In this document: positions 8,900 to 17,328 of the stretch, in pieces
How the letters are laid out: each line of letters opens with the position of its first letter
How positions within the stretch are numbered: position 1 is the stretch's first letter
Assembly: GCF_003443735.1 (NCBI RefSeq)
Contig: NZ_CP031969.1
Coordinates: 5,704,001 to 5,768,000, forward strand
Source of the DNA: Streptomyces sp. CC0208
GTDB taxonomy: Bacteria > Actinomycetota > Actinomycetes > Streptomycetales > Streptomycetaceae
Reading direction: 5' to 3'
DNA: 64,000 nucleotides
Position numbers and translations under genes: made by a program
Notes under the pieces: model-generated
What the model was told of the DNA's origin: nothing
Seen by the model: the letters and a program-made list of their open reading frames with translations, nothing else
Databases searched by the model: none

Positions 8900-8952
8900 G
8901 GAAGGCGCCCTGGCGACGGTCCCCCCACGGGCCGGCGTCCAGGGCGCCTTCC
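8900..8952. terminator. Strong hairpin between citrate synthase and copA
   Basis: The 14-base arm GGAAGGCGCCCTGG at 8900-8913 pairs exactly with CCAGGGCGCCTTCC at 8939-8952. It lies 3' of both gltA (plus) and copA (minus), so it can serve either direction. Confidence 0.75.
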
Positions 8953-9424
8953 CATGTCCCGGTGCGGATTCCCCCCACGGGATCCGGCCGGGCGTCTGAG
9001 AGACCAGCGCCTGAATTCGCTGTCTTCCGGTATTGCTGTCACTGCTGTTTGAGCAGAACGAGCAAAACTCCTCGTACTGCTCCAGTGTGCGGTCTGCCGG
9101 GACAGCGCACGGTCGGGAGGGCCGCTCAAAGCTTCCCTAAGTGCGTGCCCCGGCAACGCAGCTCCGAGGAAGTCCCCCAAGACATCCTCAGACGTCAGTC
9201 GGCGCCCCCCAAGACGCTGCCTGACATCGCCAACTTAGACCTTCGAACCCCTTCGATGGTTACGTTCGCATCACTGTGATCTGCGTCTCTTGCAAATGTC
9301 CGTTAGATACGCAAGAGCCCGGATACGGCGAACAGGACCCCGGCGTAAGGACGATGCGCGAGTCTTGTGAAGAGCTTATGTGAGTGGGGCTCCGGACTCC
9401 AGAGGGGGGTCCGTCAAAGGATCC
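8953..9424. other. Unassigned intergenic stretch
   Basis: No convincing gene is seen. The stretch is less GC-rich than its surroundings. It includes a small inverted repeat (CTCTTGC near 9290 with GCAAGAG near 9318). Open frames on both strands lack ribosome sites and the usual third-position GC bias. Confidence 0.5.
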
Positions 9425-11647
9425 TCAACGGAAGGCACGCAGCCGCAGGCTGTTGGTCACCACGAACACCGAGGAGAACGCCATCGCCGCCCCGGCGATC
9501 ATCGGATTCAGCAGCCCGGCCGCGGCCAGCGGCAGCGCGGCCACGTTGTAGCCGAAGGCCCACACGAGATTGCCCTTGATCGTCGCCAGGGTGCGTCGGG
9601 AGAGCCGGATCGCGTCCGCGGCCACCCGCAGGTCCCCGTGCACCAGGGTCAGGTCCCCCGCCTCGATCGCCGCGTCCGTCCCGGTCCCCATGGCGAGCCC
9701 CAGGTCGGCGGCGGCGAGCGCGGCCGCGTCGTTGACCCCGTCGCCGACCATCGCGACGACCCGGCCCGCGTCCTGAAGCCGCCGTACGGCGTCGACCTTG
9801 TCCTCGGGCAGCACCTCGGCGATCACCTCGTCGATCCCGACCGTGCGGGCCACCGCCTCGGCCACCGTCCGGTTGTCCCCGGTCAGCAGGACCGGCGTGA
9901 GCCCCAGCGCCCGCAGCGACCGCACCGCCTCCGCGCTGGTCTCCTTGACCGCGTCGGCGACGGCCAGGACACCGCGTGCCACGCCGTCCCACCCGACGAC
10001 GACAGCCGTACGACCGCCCCGCTCGGCCTCTTCCTTCGCCCGGGCCAGCTCGGCGGGCAGCACGTCGAACAGCCGCCCCACGGCCACCTCGTGGCCCTCC
10101 ACACGGCCGCGTACGCCCTTCCCCGGGACGTTCTCGAACCGCTCGGCCTCCGGCAGCGGTCCCACCCGCTCCTCGGCGCCCACGGCGACCGCCCGGGCGA
10201 CGGGATGCTCGGAGGCGTGCTCCAGGGCGCCCGCGAGCCGCAGCACCTGCTTCTCGTCGGCGCCGTCGACGACGTAGACCTCCTGAAGCGTCATCCGGCC
10301 GGTGGTGACGGTGCCGGTCTTGTCCAGGACGACGGTGTCGACGCGCCGCGTGGACTCCAGGACCTCGGGGCCCTTGATGAGGATGCCGAGCTGGGCGCCG
10401 CGCCCGGTGCCGACCATGAGCGCGGTCGGCGTGGCCAGGCCCAGCGCGCACGGACAGGCGATGATCAGCACGGCGACGGCCGCGGTGAACGCGGCGACGG
10501 TGTCCCCGGTGGTGCCGAGCCAGGCCCCGAAGGTGGCCGTCGCGATGAGGAGGACGGCCGGCACGAAGACCGCGGAGACCCGGTCGGCCAGCCGCTGCAC
10601 CTCCGCCTTGCCGTTCTGCGCGTCCTCCACCAGCTTCGCCATCCGCGCGAGCCGTGTGTCGGCCCCGATCCGGGTCGCCGCCACGACGATCCGTCCGCCG
10701 GCGTTGACGGTCGCGCCGGTGACGGCGTCCCCGACACCGACGTCCACCGGTACCGACTCGCCGGTCAGCATCGAGGCGTCCACGGCCGAGGCGCCCTCGA
10801 CCACGGTGCCGTCCGTCGCGATCTTCTCGCCCGGCCGTACGACGAACCGGTCCCCGACGGCCAGCCGCTCCGCCGGGATCCGCACCTCGCGCCCGTCCCG
10901 CAGCACGCTGACGTCCTTGGCGCCGAGCTCCATCAGAGCCCGGAGAGCGGCCCCCGCGTGACGCTTGGCGCGGGCCTCCAGATAACGGCCGAGCAGGATG
11001 AAGGCGGTGACTCCCGCCGCCACTTCGAGATAGATCGTCGAGGCACCGTCCATGCCGCCGACGGTGAGCTCGAACCGCTCCCGCATGCCCGGCATCCCCG
11101 CGTCACCGAAGAACAGGGCCCACAGCGACCAGCCGAACGCGGCGAGGGTCCCGACCGAGACGAGGGTGTCCATGGTGGCCGCGCCGTGCCGGGCGTTCGT
11201 CCAGGCGGCCCGGTGGAAGGGCCACGCGCCCCAGACGACGACGGGCGAGGCGAGGGTCAGCGCGAGCCACTGCCAGTTGTCGAACTGGAGGGCGGGGGCC
11301 ATGGAGAGCGCGATGACGGGGACGGCCAGCGTGACGGAGACGAACAGCCGCTGCCGCAGGACGGCGAGCTCGGGGTCCGTGTCGTCGCGGTCGTCGGGCC
11401 GCTGTACCGGGGGCGCCGGCTCCTGTGCCGTGTAGCCCGTCTTCACGACGGTCGCGATCAGATCGGCGACCTCGACCCCCGCGGGGTAGACGACCTTCGC
11501 CTTCTCGGTCGCGTAGTTGACCGTGGCGGTGACGCCGTCCATCCGGTTGAGCTTCTTCTCGACCCGGGCGGCACAGGACGCACAGGTCATCCCGCCGATG
11601 ACGAGCTCGACTTCGGACACGGGTGCTATCGGGGCCGTGGTGGACAT
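9425..11647 (-). CDS. copA: Copper-exporting P1B-type ATPase
   Basis: A 740-residue membrane pump that exports Cu(I) using ATP. One N-terminal metal-binding domain carries GGMTCASCA. Transmembrane helices follow, and the ion-binding helix has the CPC motif in IIACPCALGLATP. The catalytic parts are DKTGTVT (phosphorylated Asp), a SEHPVA His-Pro motif in the nucleotide domain, TGDNRTVAEAVA and MVGDGVNDAAAL. ATG at 11647 has GGGAG eight bases upstream and is preferred to GTG at 11653. It follows the copper chaperone gene by 20 bases and is expected to be co-transcribed from the CsoR-like site at 11951. The CPC motif with a single CxxC domain supports Cu(I) rather than Zn/Cd. Confidence 0.95.
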   Translation of the reverse strand: MSTTAPIAPVSEVELVIGGMTCASCAARVEKKLNRMDGVTATVNYATEKAKVVYPAGVEVADLIATVVKTGYTAQEPAPPVQRPDDRDDTDPELAVLRQRLFVSVTLAVPVIALSMAPALQFDNWQWLALTLASPVVVWGAWPFHRAAWTNARHGAATMDTLVSVGTLAAFGWSLWALFFGDAGMPGMRERFELTVGGMDGASTIYLEVAAGVTAFILLGRYLEARAKRHAGAALRALMELGAKDVSVLRDGREVRIPAERLAVGDRFVVRPGEKIATDGTVVEGASAVDASMLTGESVPVDVGVGDAVTGATVNAGGRIVVAATRIGADTRLARMAKLVEDAQNGKAEVQRLADRVSAVFVPAVLLIATATFGAWLGTTGDTVAAFTAAVAVLIIACPCALGLATPTALMVGTGRGAQLGILIKGPEVLESTRRVDTVVLDKTGTVTTGRMTLQEVYVVDGADEKQVLRLAGALEHASEHPVARAVAVGAEERVGPLPEAERFENVPGKGVRGRVEGHEVAVGRLFDVLPAELARAKEEAERGGRTAVVVGWDGVARGVLAVADAVKETSAEAVRSLRALGLTPVLLTGDNRTVAEAVARTVGIDEVIAEVLPEDKVDAVRRLQDAGRVVAMVGDGVNDAAALAAADLGLAMGTGTDAAIEAGDLTLVHGDLRVAADAIRLSRRTLATIKGNLVWAFGYNVAALPLAAAGLLNPMIAGAAMAFSSVFVVTNSLRLRAFR

Positions 11648-11667
11648 GTGCACTGCTCCCAGGGTGA

Positions 11668-11907
11668 TCAGGCCTTGCCGACGAACTCGAAGCCGGCCTC
11701 GTCCACAGCGGCCCGCACGGCTTCCTCGTCCAGCGGCTCCGCCGACACGACCGTCACCTCACCGGTGGACGCGACCGCCTTCACGGAGCTGACCCCCGCG
11801 ATCTCGGAGATCTCACCGGAAACGGAACCCTCGCAGTGCCCGCAGCTCATCCCGCTCACCTTGTAGACGGCGGTGACGGAACCCGGGGTATCGGTCTGGG
11901 CGGTCAT
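11668..11907 (-). CDS. copZ: Copper chaperone (heavy-metal-associated domain)
   Basis: A 79-residue soluble protein that is almost entirely one HMA fold. The Cu(I) motif is GMSCGHCEGSV, followed by the usual beta-alpha-beta pattern ending DEAGFEFVGKA. It should bind cytoplasmic Cu(I) and pass it to the adjacent ATPase. The ATG at 11907 follows a GAGGAG site; an open extension to 11946 runs into the promoter and is rejected. It is the first gene of a copZ-copA pair. Confidence 0.93.
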   Translation of the reverse strand: MTAQTDTPGSVTAVYKVSGMSCGHCEGSVSGEISEIAGVSSVKAVASTGEVTVVSAEPLDEEAVRAAVDEAGFEFVGKA

Positions 11908-11950
11908 GTCGTTCTCCTCGTGGAGGCGTGTGGGGTTACCGCGCACAGCC

Positions 11951-11968
11951 TATACCCCTAGGGGGTAT
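11951..11968 (-). promoter_or_regulatory. CsoR-like copper-responsive operator
   Basis: TATACCCCTAGGGGGTAT is a near-perfect palindrome of the type bound by the copper sensor CsoR in actinobacteria (flanking AT with C and G runs). It lies 44 bases upstream of the copZ start and also between copZ-copA and the divergent dehydrogenase gene, which it might influence. Confidence 0.85.
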
Positions 11969-12033
11969 TTCTCCAAGAGGTGCCGGTGGCTGCCACGATG
12001 TACCGGCAGACGAGAACGGCGAGGGAGACGCGG

Positions 12034-13077
12034 ATGCGAGCGGTTGTCTTCGACGAGTACGGCGAACCCGCACAGGTACGGGACGTGCCCGACCCCCGCC
12101 CGGCGGACCACGGAGTGGTCGTCCGAGTGGAGGCCACGGGCCTGTGCCGGAGCGACTGGCACGGCTGGCAGGGCCACGACCCGGACATCACCCTCCCGCA
12201 CGTGCCGGGCCATGAACTCGCGGGCGTGGTGGAGGCGGTCGGCCCCCGGGTGGGCACCTGGCGGCCCGGTGACCGGGTGACCGTCCCCTTCGTCTGCGCC
12301 TGCGGCACCTGCGCGTCCTGCGCGAGGGGCGACCAACAGGTCTGCGAGCGCCAGACCCAGCCCGGCTTCACCCACTGGGGCTCGTTCGCCCAGTACGTGG
12401 CGCTGGACCACGCCGACGTGAACCTCGTGGCCGTGCCGCAGGACATGTCCTTCGCCACGGCCGCCTCGCTCGGCTGCCGCTTCGCCACGGCGTTCAGGGC
12501 CGTCGTGCAGCAGGGGCGGGCCACCGCGGGGGAGTGGGTCGCGGTGCACGGCTGCGGCGGCGTGGGCCTGTCCGCGGTGATGATCGCGGCGGCCTCGGGG
12601 GCCCGGGTGGTGGCCGTGGACGTGTCTGCCCAGGCCCTGGCCCTGGCGAGGAAGTTCGGTGCGGCGGAGTGCGTGGACGCGACCGGCACTCCGGACACCG
12701 CCGCGGCGATCCGCGAGCTGACCGGCGGCGGGGTCCAGGTGTCCCTGGACGCCCTCGGTTCCCCGGCCACCTGCGCGGCCTCCGTCGACTGCCTGCGCCG
12801 GCGCGGCCGGCACGTCCAGGTCGGCCTGCTGCCCTCGCCGGACGGGACGACCCCGGTCCCCATGGCTCGCGTGATCGCCCTGGAGCTCGAACTCCTCGGC
12901 AGTCACGGCATGGCCGCCCACACCTACCCGCCGATGCTGGAGCTGGTCGGCTCGGGTGTGCTGCGACCGGATCTGCTGGTCACGTCCACGATCCCCCTGG
13001 ACGCGGCCCCGGACGCCCTCGCGGCGATGGGCACGGTCCCCGGGGCGGGGGTGACGGTCATCGAGCCGTGGAGCTGA
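12034..13077 (+). CDS. Zinc-dependent alcohol dehydrogenase (medium-chain)
   Basis: A 347-residue MDR-superfamily NAD(P)-dependent dehydrogenase. The catalytic zinc site is visible as GLCRSDWHGW and GHELAGVVEAVG. A structural zinc loop of four cysteines lies in CACGTCASCARGDQQVC, and the Rossmann fold has the GCGGVGLSAVMIA motif. The ATG at 12034 has GAGGGAG upstream; the upstream open frame to 11980 runs through the intergenic region. It is divergent from copZ and shares the 126-base region that holds the CsoR-like box. The substrate is not evident from sequence. Its end overlaps the convergent acetyltransferase gene by 20 bases. Confidence 0.88.
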   Translation: MRAVVFDEYGEPAQVRDVPDPRPADHGVVVRVEATGLCRSDWHGWQGHDPDITLPHVPGHELAGVVEAVGPRVGTWRPGDRVTVPFVCACGTCASCARGDQQVCERQTQPGFTHWGSFAQYVALDHADVNLVAVPQDMSFATAASLGCRFATAFRAVVQQGRATAGEWVAVHGCGGVGLSAVMIAAASGARVVAVDVSAQALALARKFGAAECVDATGTPDTAAAIRELTGGGVQVSLDALGSPATCAASVDCLRRRGRHVQVGLLPSPDGTTPVPMARVIALELELLGSHGMAAHTYPPMLELVGSGVLRPDLLVTSTIPLDAAPDALAAMGTVPGAGVTVIEPWS

Positions 13078-13624
13078 GGGCGGCCCACTCGCGGTCGAGG
13101 AGACCCATGACCACCCAGTCCACCCACTCGCCGTCCCGCAGATCGGCCTCCCGCCGCACCCCCTCGACCGTGAAGCCGGCCTTCTCGTAGACCCGCAGGG
13201 CGCGGGCGTTGTGACGGTAGACCTCCAACTCGATCCGGTGTAGACCGAGTTGCTCGAAGCCGTAACCGACGACGAGACGGGTGGCCTCGGTGCCAAGGCC
13301 GCGTCCGCGGCCCCCGGGCCCGATGAGCGTGCGGAAGGTGCAGTTGCGGGCGGCGGGATCCCACTCGTGCAGGACGACCTCGCCGACCAGTTCCCCGGTG
13401 GCGCGGTCGGTGACGGCGAGGTCGAGACGGTCGGTCTGCCCGGACCGGGAGCCATACCAGGACCGCAGCCGCTCGGGGGTCGGTTCGTCGGCGGGGGCAC
13501 CGGTGAAGCGGCGGACCTCGGGGTCGTCGATGATCTCCCCCATCACCTCCGCGTCCGCCTCCGTGAACGGCCGCAGCACGGTTCTGTCGCCAGTCAGCAC
13601 GGGGGTGACGGAGAAGTCGCTCAT
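13058..13624 (-). CDS. GNAT N-acetyltransferase (RimJ/RimL type)
   Basis: A 188-residue acetyl-CoA-dependent acetyltransferase. It has the RimJ/RimL layout: RTVLRPFTEADAEVMGEIID at the start, the acetyl-CoA pyrophosphate loop GRGRGLGTEATRLVVGYGF, and LHRIELEVYRHNARALRVYEKAGF near the end. The ATG at 13624 begins the conserved region directly. Such proteins modify protein N-termini, ribosomal proteins or small molecules; this one's substrate cannot be told. It is convergent with, and slightly overlaps, the dehydrogenase gene. Confidence 0.88.
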   Translation of the reverse strand: MSDFSVTPVLTGDRTVLRPFTEADAEVMGEIIDDPEVRRFTGAPADEPTPERLRSWYGSRSGQTDRLDLAVTDRATGELVGEVVLHEWDPAARNCTFRTLIGPGGRGRGLGTEATRLVVGYGFEQLGLHRIELEVYRHNARALRVYEKAGFTVEGVRREADLRDGEWVDWVVMGLLDREWAALSSTAR

Positions 13625-13705
13625 GGGCGGACTGTGTCAGACACGGACTCCTACCGGCCCGTGATTTTCGGCGGTCCGGCGCCCCCGCCGACGCCCGCGT
13701 CGACC

Positions 13706-13906
13706 TCAGTCCTCTCTCCGCCCCCGGTTCCCCGGCCGGGACGCGACCCACGCGCGCACGGTGTCCGCGTACCAGAAGGGCTTGCCGCTTTCGACATGGT
13801 CGGGCGGCGGCAGCAGTCCGTGCTTGCGGTACGACCGCACGGTGTCCGGCTGCACACGGATGTGCGCCGCGATCTCCTTGTACGACCAGAGCCTTCGGTC
13901 GGTCAT
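13706..13906 (-). CDS. Small helix-turn-helix DNA-binding protein
   Basis: A 66-residue protein with one MerR/excisionase-like winged helix-turn-helix (YKEIAAHIRVQPDTVRSYRKHG, then a wing HVESGKPFWYADTVRAW). The ATG at 13906 has a strong GAGGAGGTG site; an ATG nine bases earlier is less well placed. Proteins like this act as small regulators or recombination directionality factors, but no phage gene is next to it, so a regulatory role is more likely. The target is unknown. Confidence 0.75.
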   Translation of the reverse strand: MTDRRLWSYKEIAAHIRVQPDTVRSYRKHGLLPPPDHVESGKPFWYADTVRAWVASRPGNRGRRED

Positions 13907-14181
13907 GTGGGGCACCTCCTCGCGCGCGCCGCGGCGGCGGCCGGGAACGGCCGTCGGGGGTACCGGGCGCTGCGCTGGCGATCACAAAGCCTGCGCCTCG
14001 TGAACGACCTGTGGTGACCGTCGGTCAGGGGTCGTGCGCGGGGTGTGACGGGAAGTCCGCGTACCCGGGACATGTGTGACACGGAAGAGGAGTTTGTGAC
14101 AGAGGTGACGCAAAGGCGCACGCGGGCGTGCGGGCGCGGCGCGTTGACTTACGGCGCGAGGTCATAATGCCCGTGGCGCGA
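13907..14181. other. Intergenic region with repeated TGTGAC motifs
   Basis: No gene is supported. Four GTGAC-type motifs in the same orientation occur at about 14044, 14075, 14095 and 14104, upstream of the small helix-turn-helix gene. They could form a binding array for that protein or another regulator. Confidence 0.4.
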
Positions 14182-14214
14182 GTGGGCCGGACCCGCTGCG
14201 TCGGGCCCGGCCCA
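14182..14214 (-). terminator. Hairpin downstream of the AraC-type gene
   Basis: GTGGGCCGGACCCG pairs with CGGGCCCGGCCCAC, leaving one mismatch. It lies 3' of the minus-strand AraC-family gene, about 110 bases past its stop. Confidence 0.6.
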
Positions 14215-14321
14215 CCGGCTCCCCCCGGCCGTCCCCCCGGATCAACCGGTCGGACGCGCACAGCGTGCGGTCAGCCGGGCCTGTCGGTCTTGGAGAAAAC
14301 CGCACTGCTCCCCGGCGCCCC

Positions 14322-15209
14322 TCAGATGAGGACCAGGCTCGTCGCCTCGCCGTCCATCCGGTCCCCGGGCGGGGCGGCGGCGGGCGGCCGGCGCCGGGCC
14401 GTGGTGAACTCCCCCGGCGTGCACCCGGTCATCGCCTTGAACTCGCCGCTCAGATGGGCCTGGTCGTAGTACCCGCAGGTCGCCGCGGTCTCCGCCTGTC
14501 CGTGCCCCGCGGCGAGCAGCCGCCGCGCCCGCTGCAACCGCAGCACCCGCGCCGCAGCCTTGGGCCCCAGCCCGATCTGCTCCCGGAACCGGTTCTCCAG
14601 ATGCCGCACGCTCCACCCCACCTCCTCGGCGAGTCGCCGCACCGGCATGGCCCCACCCGTCCGCACGAGCTCCGACCAGGCCCGCACCAATCGGGCCGAA
14701 CACGGCGTACCGGCGTCCCACCATCGCGCGAACACCTCGTCCAGCAGCCGGAACCGCGCCTCCCATGAGGGCAACGCGGCCAGCGCGCCGGAGAGTTCAC
14801 CGACGCGCCGGTCCAGGGCATGGGGGAGCGCGTCGGGATCGACGGTGCGATTGGCGAGCTCGTACTGAGGGGTGCCGAAGAGGGTGAACGCGGCCCAGGG
14901 GGCCAGCATCACCTCGACACCGGAGAGCCGTCCGCCGTGCTCCCCGACGGCGGGAGTGGTGGTGGGCCCGCAGTAGACGGAGACGAGGGTGTCGGGGGCC
15001 CGCCCGGCGCGACTGATCCGCACCGGCTGATCGAACCCCAGGAACAAGGTCGCGGCCCCGACAGGCGCCTCGAGCCGCCGCCGGGGCCGGTCCATGGCCA
15101 GCCGAACCCCGCGATAGCTGAGCACCCCGGGCCGCAACCGTGGATGAGGCGATCCGAGAGCGAATTCCCAGGAACCCCCGGGCTCGCGCCCGGTACGGAC
15201 CAATATCAT
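14322..15209 (-). CDS. AraC-family transcriptional regulator
   Basis: A 295-residue regulator. The C-terminal third has the two helix-turn-helix motifs of AraC/XylS proteins (MPVRRLAEEVGWSVRHLENRF and AETAATCGYYDQAHLSGEF, ending MTGCTPGEFTTARR). The N-terminal two thirds is a sensor-like domain with short beta segments (GVRLAMDRPRRRLEAPVGAA, YCGPTTTPAVGEHGG) similar to AraC regulators without a classical sugar cupin. The ATG at 15209 begins MILVRTGREPGG. The frame stays open to 15293 but that part is read out of the dispersed repeat and is rejected. No adjacent target gene is obvious. Confidence 0.87.
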   Translation of the reverse strand: MILVRTGREPGGSWEFALGSPHPRLRPGVLSYRGVRLAMDRPRRRLEAPVGAATLFLGFDQPVRISRAGRAPDTLVSVYCGPTTTPAVGEHGGRLSGVEVMLAPWAAFTLFGTPQYELANRTVDPDALPHALDRRVGELSGALAALPSWEARFRLLDEVFARWWDAGTPCSARLVRAWSELVRTGGAMPVRRLAEEVGWSVRHLENRFREQIGLGPKAAARVLRLQRARRLLAAGHGQAETAATCGYYDQAHLSGEFKAMTGCTPGEFTTARRRPPAAAPPGDRMDGEATSLVLI

Positions 15210-15249
15210 CGCCCCAGCCTTACAGCGAAAGGGCAACACCACCACCCCA

Positions 15250-15276
15250 GGGGCGCGGGGAACTGCGCGACCAGCC
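15250..15276 (+). repeat. Dispersed intergenic repeat, copy 2
   Basis: GGGGCGCGGGGAACTGCGCG followed by ACCAGCC, between the AraC-type gene and the iolE-like gene. It matches the copies at 8799 and 24008. Confidence 0.85.
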
Positions 15277-15328
15277 ACTCGCGAGGGGCGCACGCGAGAT
15301 CAGAGAACCCGCCACCCCATAGGCGCTC

Positions 15329-16246
15329 CTACGCCCCGCAGGACCTCAGGAACGCCCGAGTCCGCTGGGCGATCGGCAACGGCTTGTCCGGCTCGCACGG
15401 GTACATGTCCTGCTCGACGATCGCGAACAGATCCACGTCCAGCTTCTGGGCGGCCTCCAGCACGGGACCGAGCGCCGGCACACCCGAAGGCGGCTCGCAC
15501 ATCACGCCCTGCGCCACCGCGGGACCGAACGGCGTCCCCTTGGCCCGCACGTCGGCCAGGATCTCCGGGTCCACCTGCTTCAGGTGCAGATACCCGATCC
15601 GCGACCCGTAGGTCTCGATCAGCTTGACGCTGTCCCCGCCGCAGTAGGCGTAGTGCCCGGTGTCCAGGCACAGCGACACCAGGTCGGAGTCCGTGGCGTC
15701 CAGGAAGCGGACCACGTTCTCCTCGCTGTCGATGTGGGTGTCGGCATGCGGGTGGACGACGATCTGAAGGCCGTACTCCTCCTTCACCCGCTGCCCCAGG
15801 CGCTCGGTCAGCGAGCCGAGGTTGTGCCACTGCTCGGGCGTGAGCGTGTCGGGCTCCAGCACCTCACCCGTCTTGTCGTCCCGCCAGAACGACGGAATCA
15901 CGACCAGGTGCCTGGCGCCCATCGCCTGGGCGAGCACCGCGTTGTCCGCGACATGGGCCCAGGTCTTCTCCCACACGGCCTCACCGTGGTGCAGGCCGGT
16001 GAAGACGGTGCCGGCGGACACCTTCAGGCCACGCCGGGAGACCTCCTCGGTGAGCACCGCGGGGTCGGTCGGCAGGTACCCGTACGGACCCAGCTCGATC
16101 CACTCGTAACCGGAGTCCGCGACCTCGTCGAGGAAGCGCTGCCAGGGGACCTGCTGGGGATCGTCGGGGAACCACACACCCCAGGAGTCGGGGGCCGACC
16201 CGATCCGGATGCGGGACAGTGAGGGCAGAGGCGCGGGCGCTGTCAT
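15329..16246 (-). CDS. Sugar phosphate isomerase/epimerase-like TIM barrel (IolE/inosose dehydratase type)
   Basis: A 305-residue xylose-isomerase-like TIM-barrel protein. It starts with IRIGSAPDSWGVWFPDD, the SxPxSWG pattern of IolE-type inosose dehydratases, and contains metal-binding segments HPHADTHIDS, CLDTGHYAYCGGD and HLKQVDP. IolE dehydrates 2-keto-myo-inositol in inositol breakdown. It is transcribed divergently from iolC-iolB-iolD-mmsA, which supports an inositol role, although IolI or other epimerase activity is possible. The start is ATG at 16246, giving MTAPAPLPSLSRIRIG. The shared 131-base divergent region has an operator-like inverted repeat. Confidence 0.8.
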   Translation of the reverse strand: MTAPAPLPSLSRIRIGSAPDSWGVWFPDDPQQVPWQRFLDEVADSGYEWIELGPYGYLPTDPAVLTEEVSRRGLKVSAGTVFTGLHHGEAVWEKTWAHVADNAVLAQAMGARHLVVIPSFWRDDKTGEVLEPDTLTPEQWHNLGSLTERLGQRVKEEYGLQIVVHPHADTHIDSEENVVRFLDATDSDLVSLCLDTGHYAYCGGDSVKLIETYGSRIGYLHLKQVDPEILADVRAKGTPFGPAVAQGVMCEPPSGVPALGPVLEAAQKLDVDLFAIVEQDMYPCEPDKPLPIAQRTRAFLRSCGA

Positions 16247-16265
16247 GCCGGTCAGCTTCGGTTCG

Positions 16266-16281
16266 GACAGCAAGCGCTGTC
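16266..16281. promoter_or_regulatory. Operator-like inverted repeat in the iol divergent promoter
   Basis: GACAGCAAGCGCTGTC is a 6-base inverted repeat with a 4-base centre, located between the iolE-like start and iolC. A second imperfect TGTCTGGACA palindrome lies at 16297-16306. They are candidate sites for an inositol-responsive repressor that is not in the window. Confidence 0.5.
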
Positions 16282-16311
16282 AAGGTCTCGTCCGAATGTC
16301 TGGACAAAACA

Positions 16312-16340
16312 TTGACAGGGCTCGGCGTCCGGGGCTACAA
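16312..16340 (+). promoter_or_regulatory. Vegetative-type promoter for the iol genes
   Basis: TTGACA at 16312-16317 is followed by 17 bases and CTACAA at 16335-16340 (or TACAAA with 18). It is correctly oriented 38 bases upstream of the iolC start. Confidence 0.6.
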
Positions 16341-16377
16341 ACGCCGGGAGAGCCGACGCAGGTACGAAGGGAAGCCG

Positions 16378-17328
16378 ATGGGGTACGACCTGATCACCAT
16401 GGGGCGGATCGGTGTGGACCTGTATCCACTCCAGACCGGTGTCCCGCTGCCGCAGGTGACGTCCTTCGGCAAGTTCCTCGGGGGCTCGGCGACGAATGTC
16501 GCGGTCGCCGCCGCCCGCCTGGGACGGCGGACCGCGGTGATCACCCGCACCGGCGACGACCCCTTCGGCACCTATCTGCACGAGGCCCTCCAGGGCTTCG
16601 GCGTGGACGACCGCTGGGTCACCCCGGTCCCGGGTCTGCCGACCCCCGTCACCTTCTGCGAGGTCTTCCCGCCGGACGACTTCCCGCTGTACTTCTACCG
16701 GCAGCCCAAGGCCCCCGACCTGGAGATCGACGCCCACGAGCTGGACCTCGACGCCATCCGCGAGGCGAGCGTCTTCTGGATCACCGGCACCGGACTGAGC
16801 GAGGAGCCCAGCCGTACGGCGACACTGGCGGCCCTCGCCCACCGCGCGAAGTCCGGCACGACGGTCTTCGACCTCGACTGGCGTCCCATGTTCTGGAAGG
16901 ACCCGGCCGAGGCCCGCCCCTTCTACGAAGAGGCCCTGCGCCACACCACCGTCGCCGTCGGCAACCTCGACGAGGTCGAGGTCGCGACCGGAGTGCGCAA
17001 GCCCCGCGAGGCGGCCCAGGCGCTGCTGGACGCCGGTGTCGAGCTCGCGGTCGTCAAGCAGGGCCCCAAGGGCGTCCTCGCCGTGGACGACAAGGGCAAC
17101 GAAGCCGAGGTCCCGCCCCTGCCCGTCAACGTCCTGAACGGCCTCGGCGCAGGTGACGCATTCGGCGGCTCCCTCGTCCACGGCCTCCTCGAAGGCTGGG
17201 ACCTGGAGAAGATCATGAGCCACGCCAACGCGGCCGGCGCCATCGTCGCCTCCCGCCTCGAATGCAGCTCGGCGATGCCGACGGTCACCGAGATCGAGGA
17301 CGCGGTCGCGGCGGGAGCGGTCAAGTGA
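16378..17328 (+). CDS. iolC: 5-dehydro-2-deoxygluconokinase (PfkB family)
   Basis: A 316-residue sugar kinase of the PfkB family. In inositol catabolism IolC phosphorylates 5-dehydro-2-deoxy-D-gluconate. The substrate motif is GGSATNVAVAAARLG near the N-terminus and the C-terminal ATP/anion-hole motif is NGLGAGDAFGGSLVHG with the catalytic Asp. ATG at 16378 follows GAAGGGAAG and gives MGYDLITMGRIGVDLYP, typical of IolC. The frame is open upstream to 16219 across the promoter, which is rejected. It overlaps the next gene as GTGA. Assignment to IolC rather than another PfkB kinase rests on the neighbouring iolB and iolD. Confidence 0.9.
   Translation: MGYDLITMGRIGVDLYPLQTGVPLPQVTSFGKFLGGSATNVAVAAARLGRRTAVITRTGDDPFGTYLHEALQGFGVDDRWVTPVPGLPTPVTFCEVFPPDDFPLYFYRQPKAPDLEIDAHELDLDAIREASVFWITGTGLSEEPSRTATLAALAHRAKSGTTVFDLDWRPMFWKDPAEARPFYEEALRHTTVAVGNLDEVEVATGVRKPREAAQALLDAGVELAVVKQGPKGVLAVDDKGNEAEVPPLPVNVLNGLGAGDAFGGSLVHGLLEGWDLEKIMSHANAAGAIVASRLECSSAMPTVTEIEDAVAAGAVK

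Noticed and set aside
9380..11866. An 828-codon plus-strand open frame over copA
   Set aside because: It is antisense to a copper ATPase with all motifs intact; the product is rich in Arg, Gly and Asp and lacks any fold signature.
15210..15293. N-terminal extension of the AraC-type protein
   Set aside because: The added 28 codons are read from the dispersed repeat, which occurs in other intergenic places.
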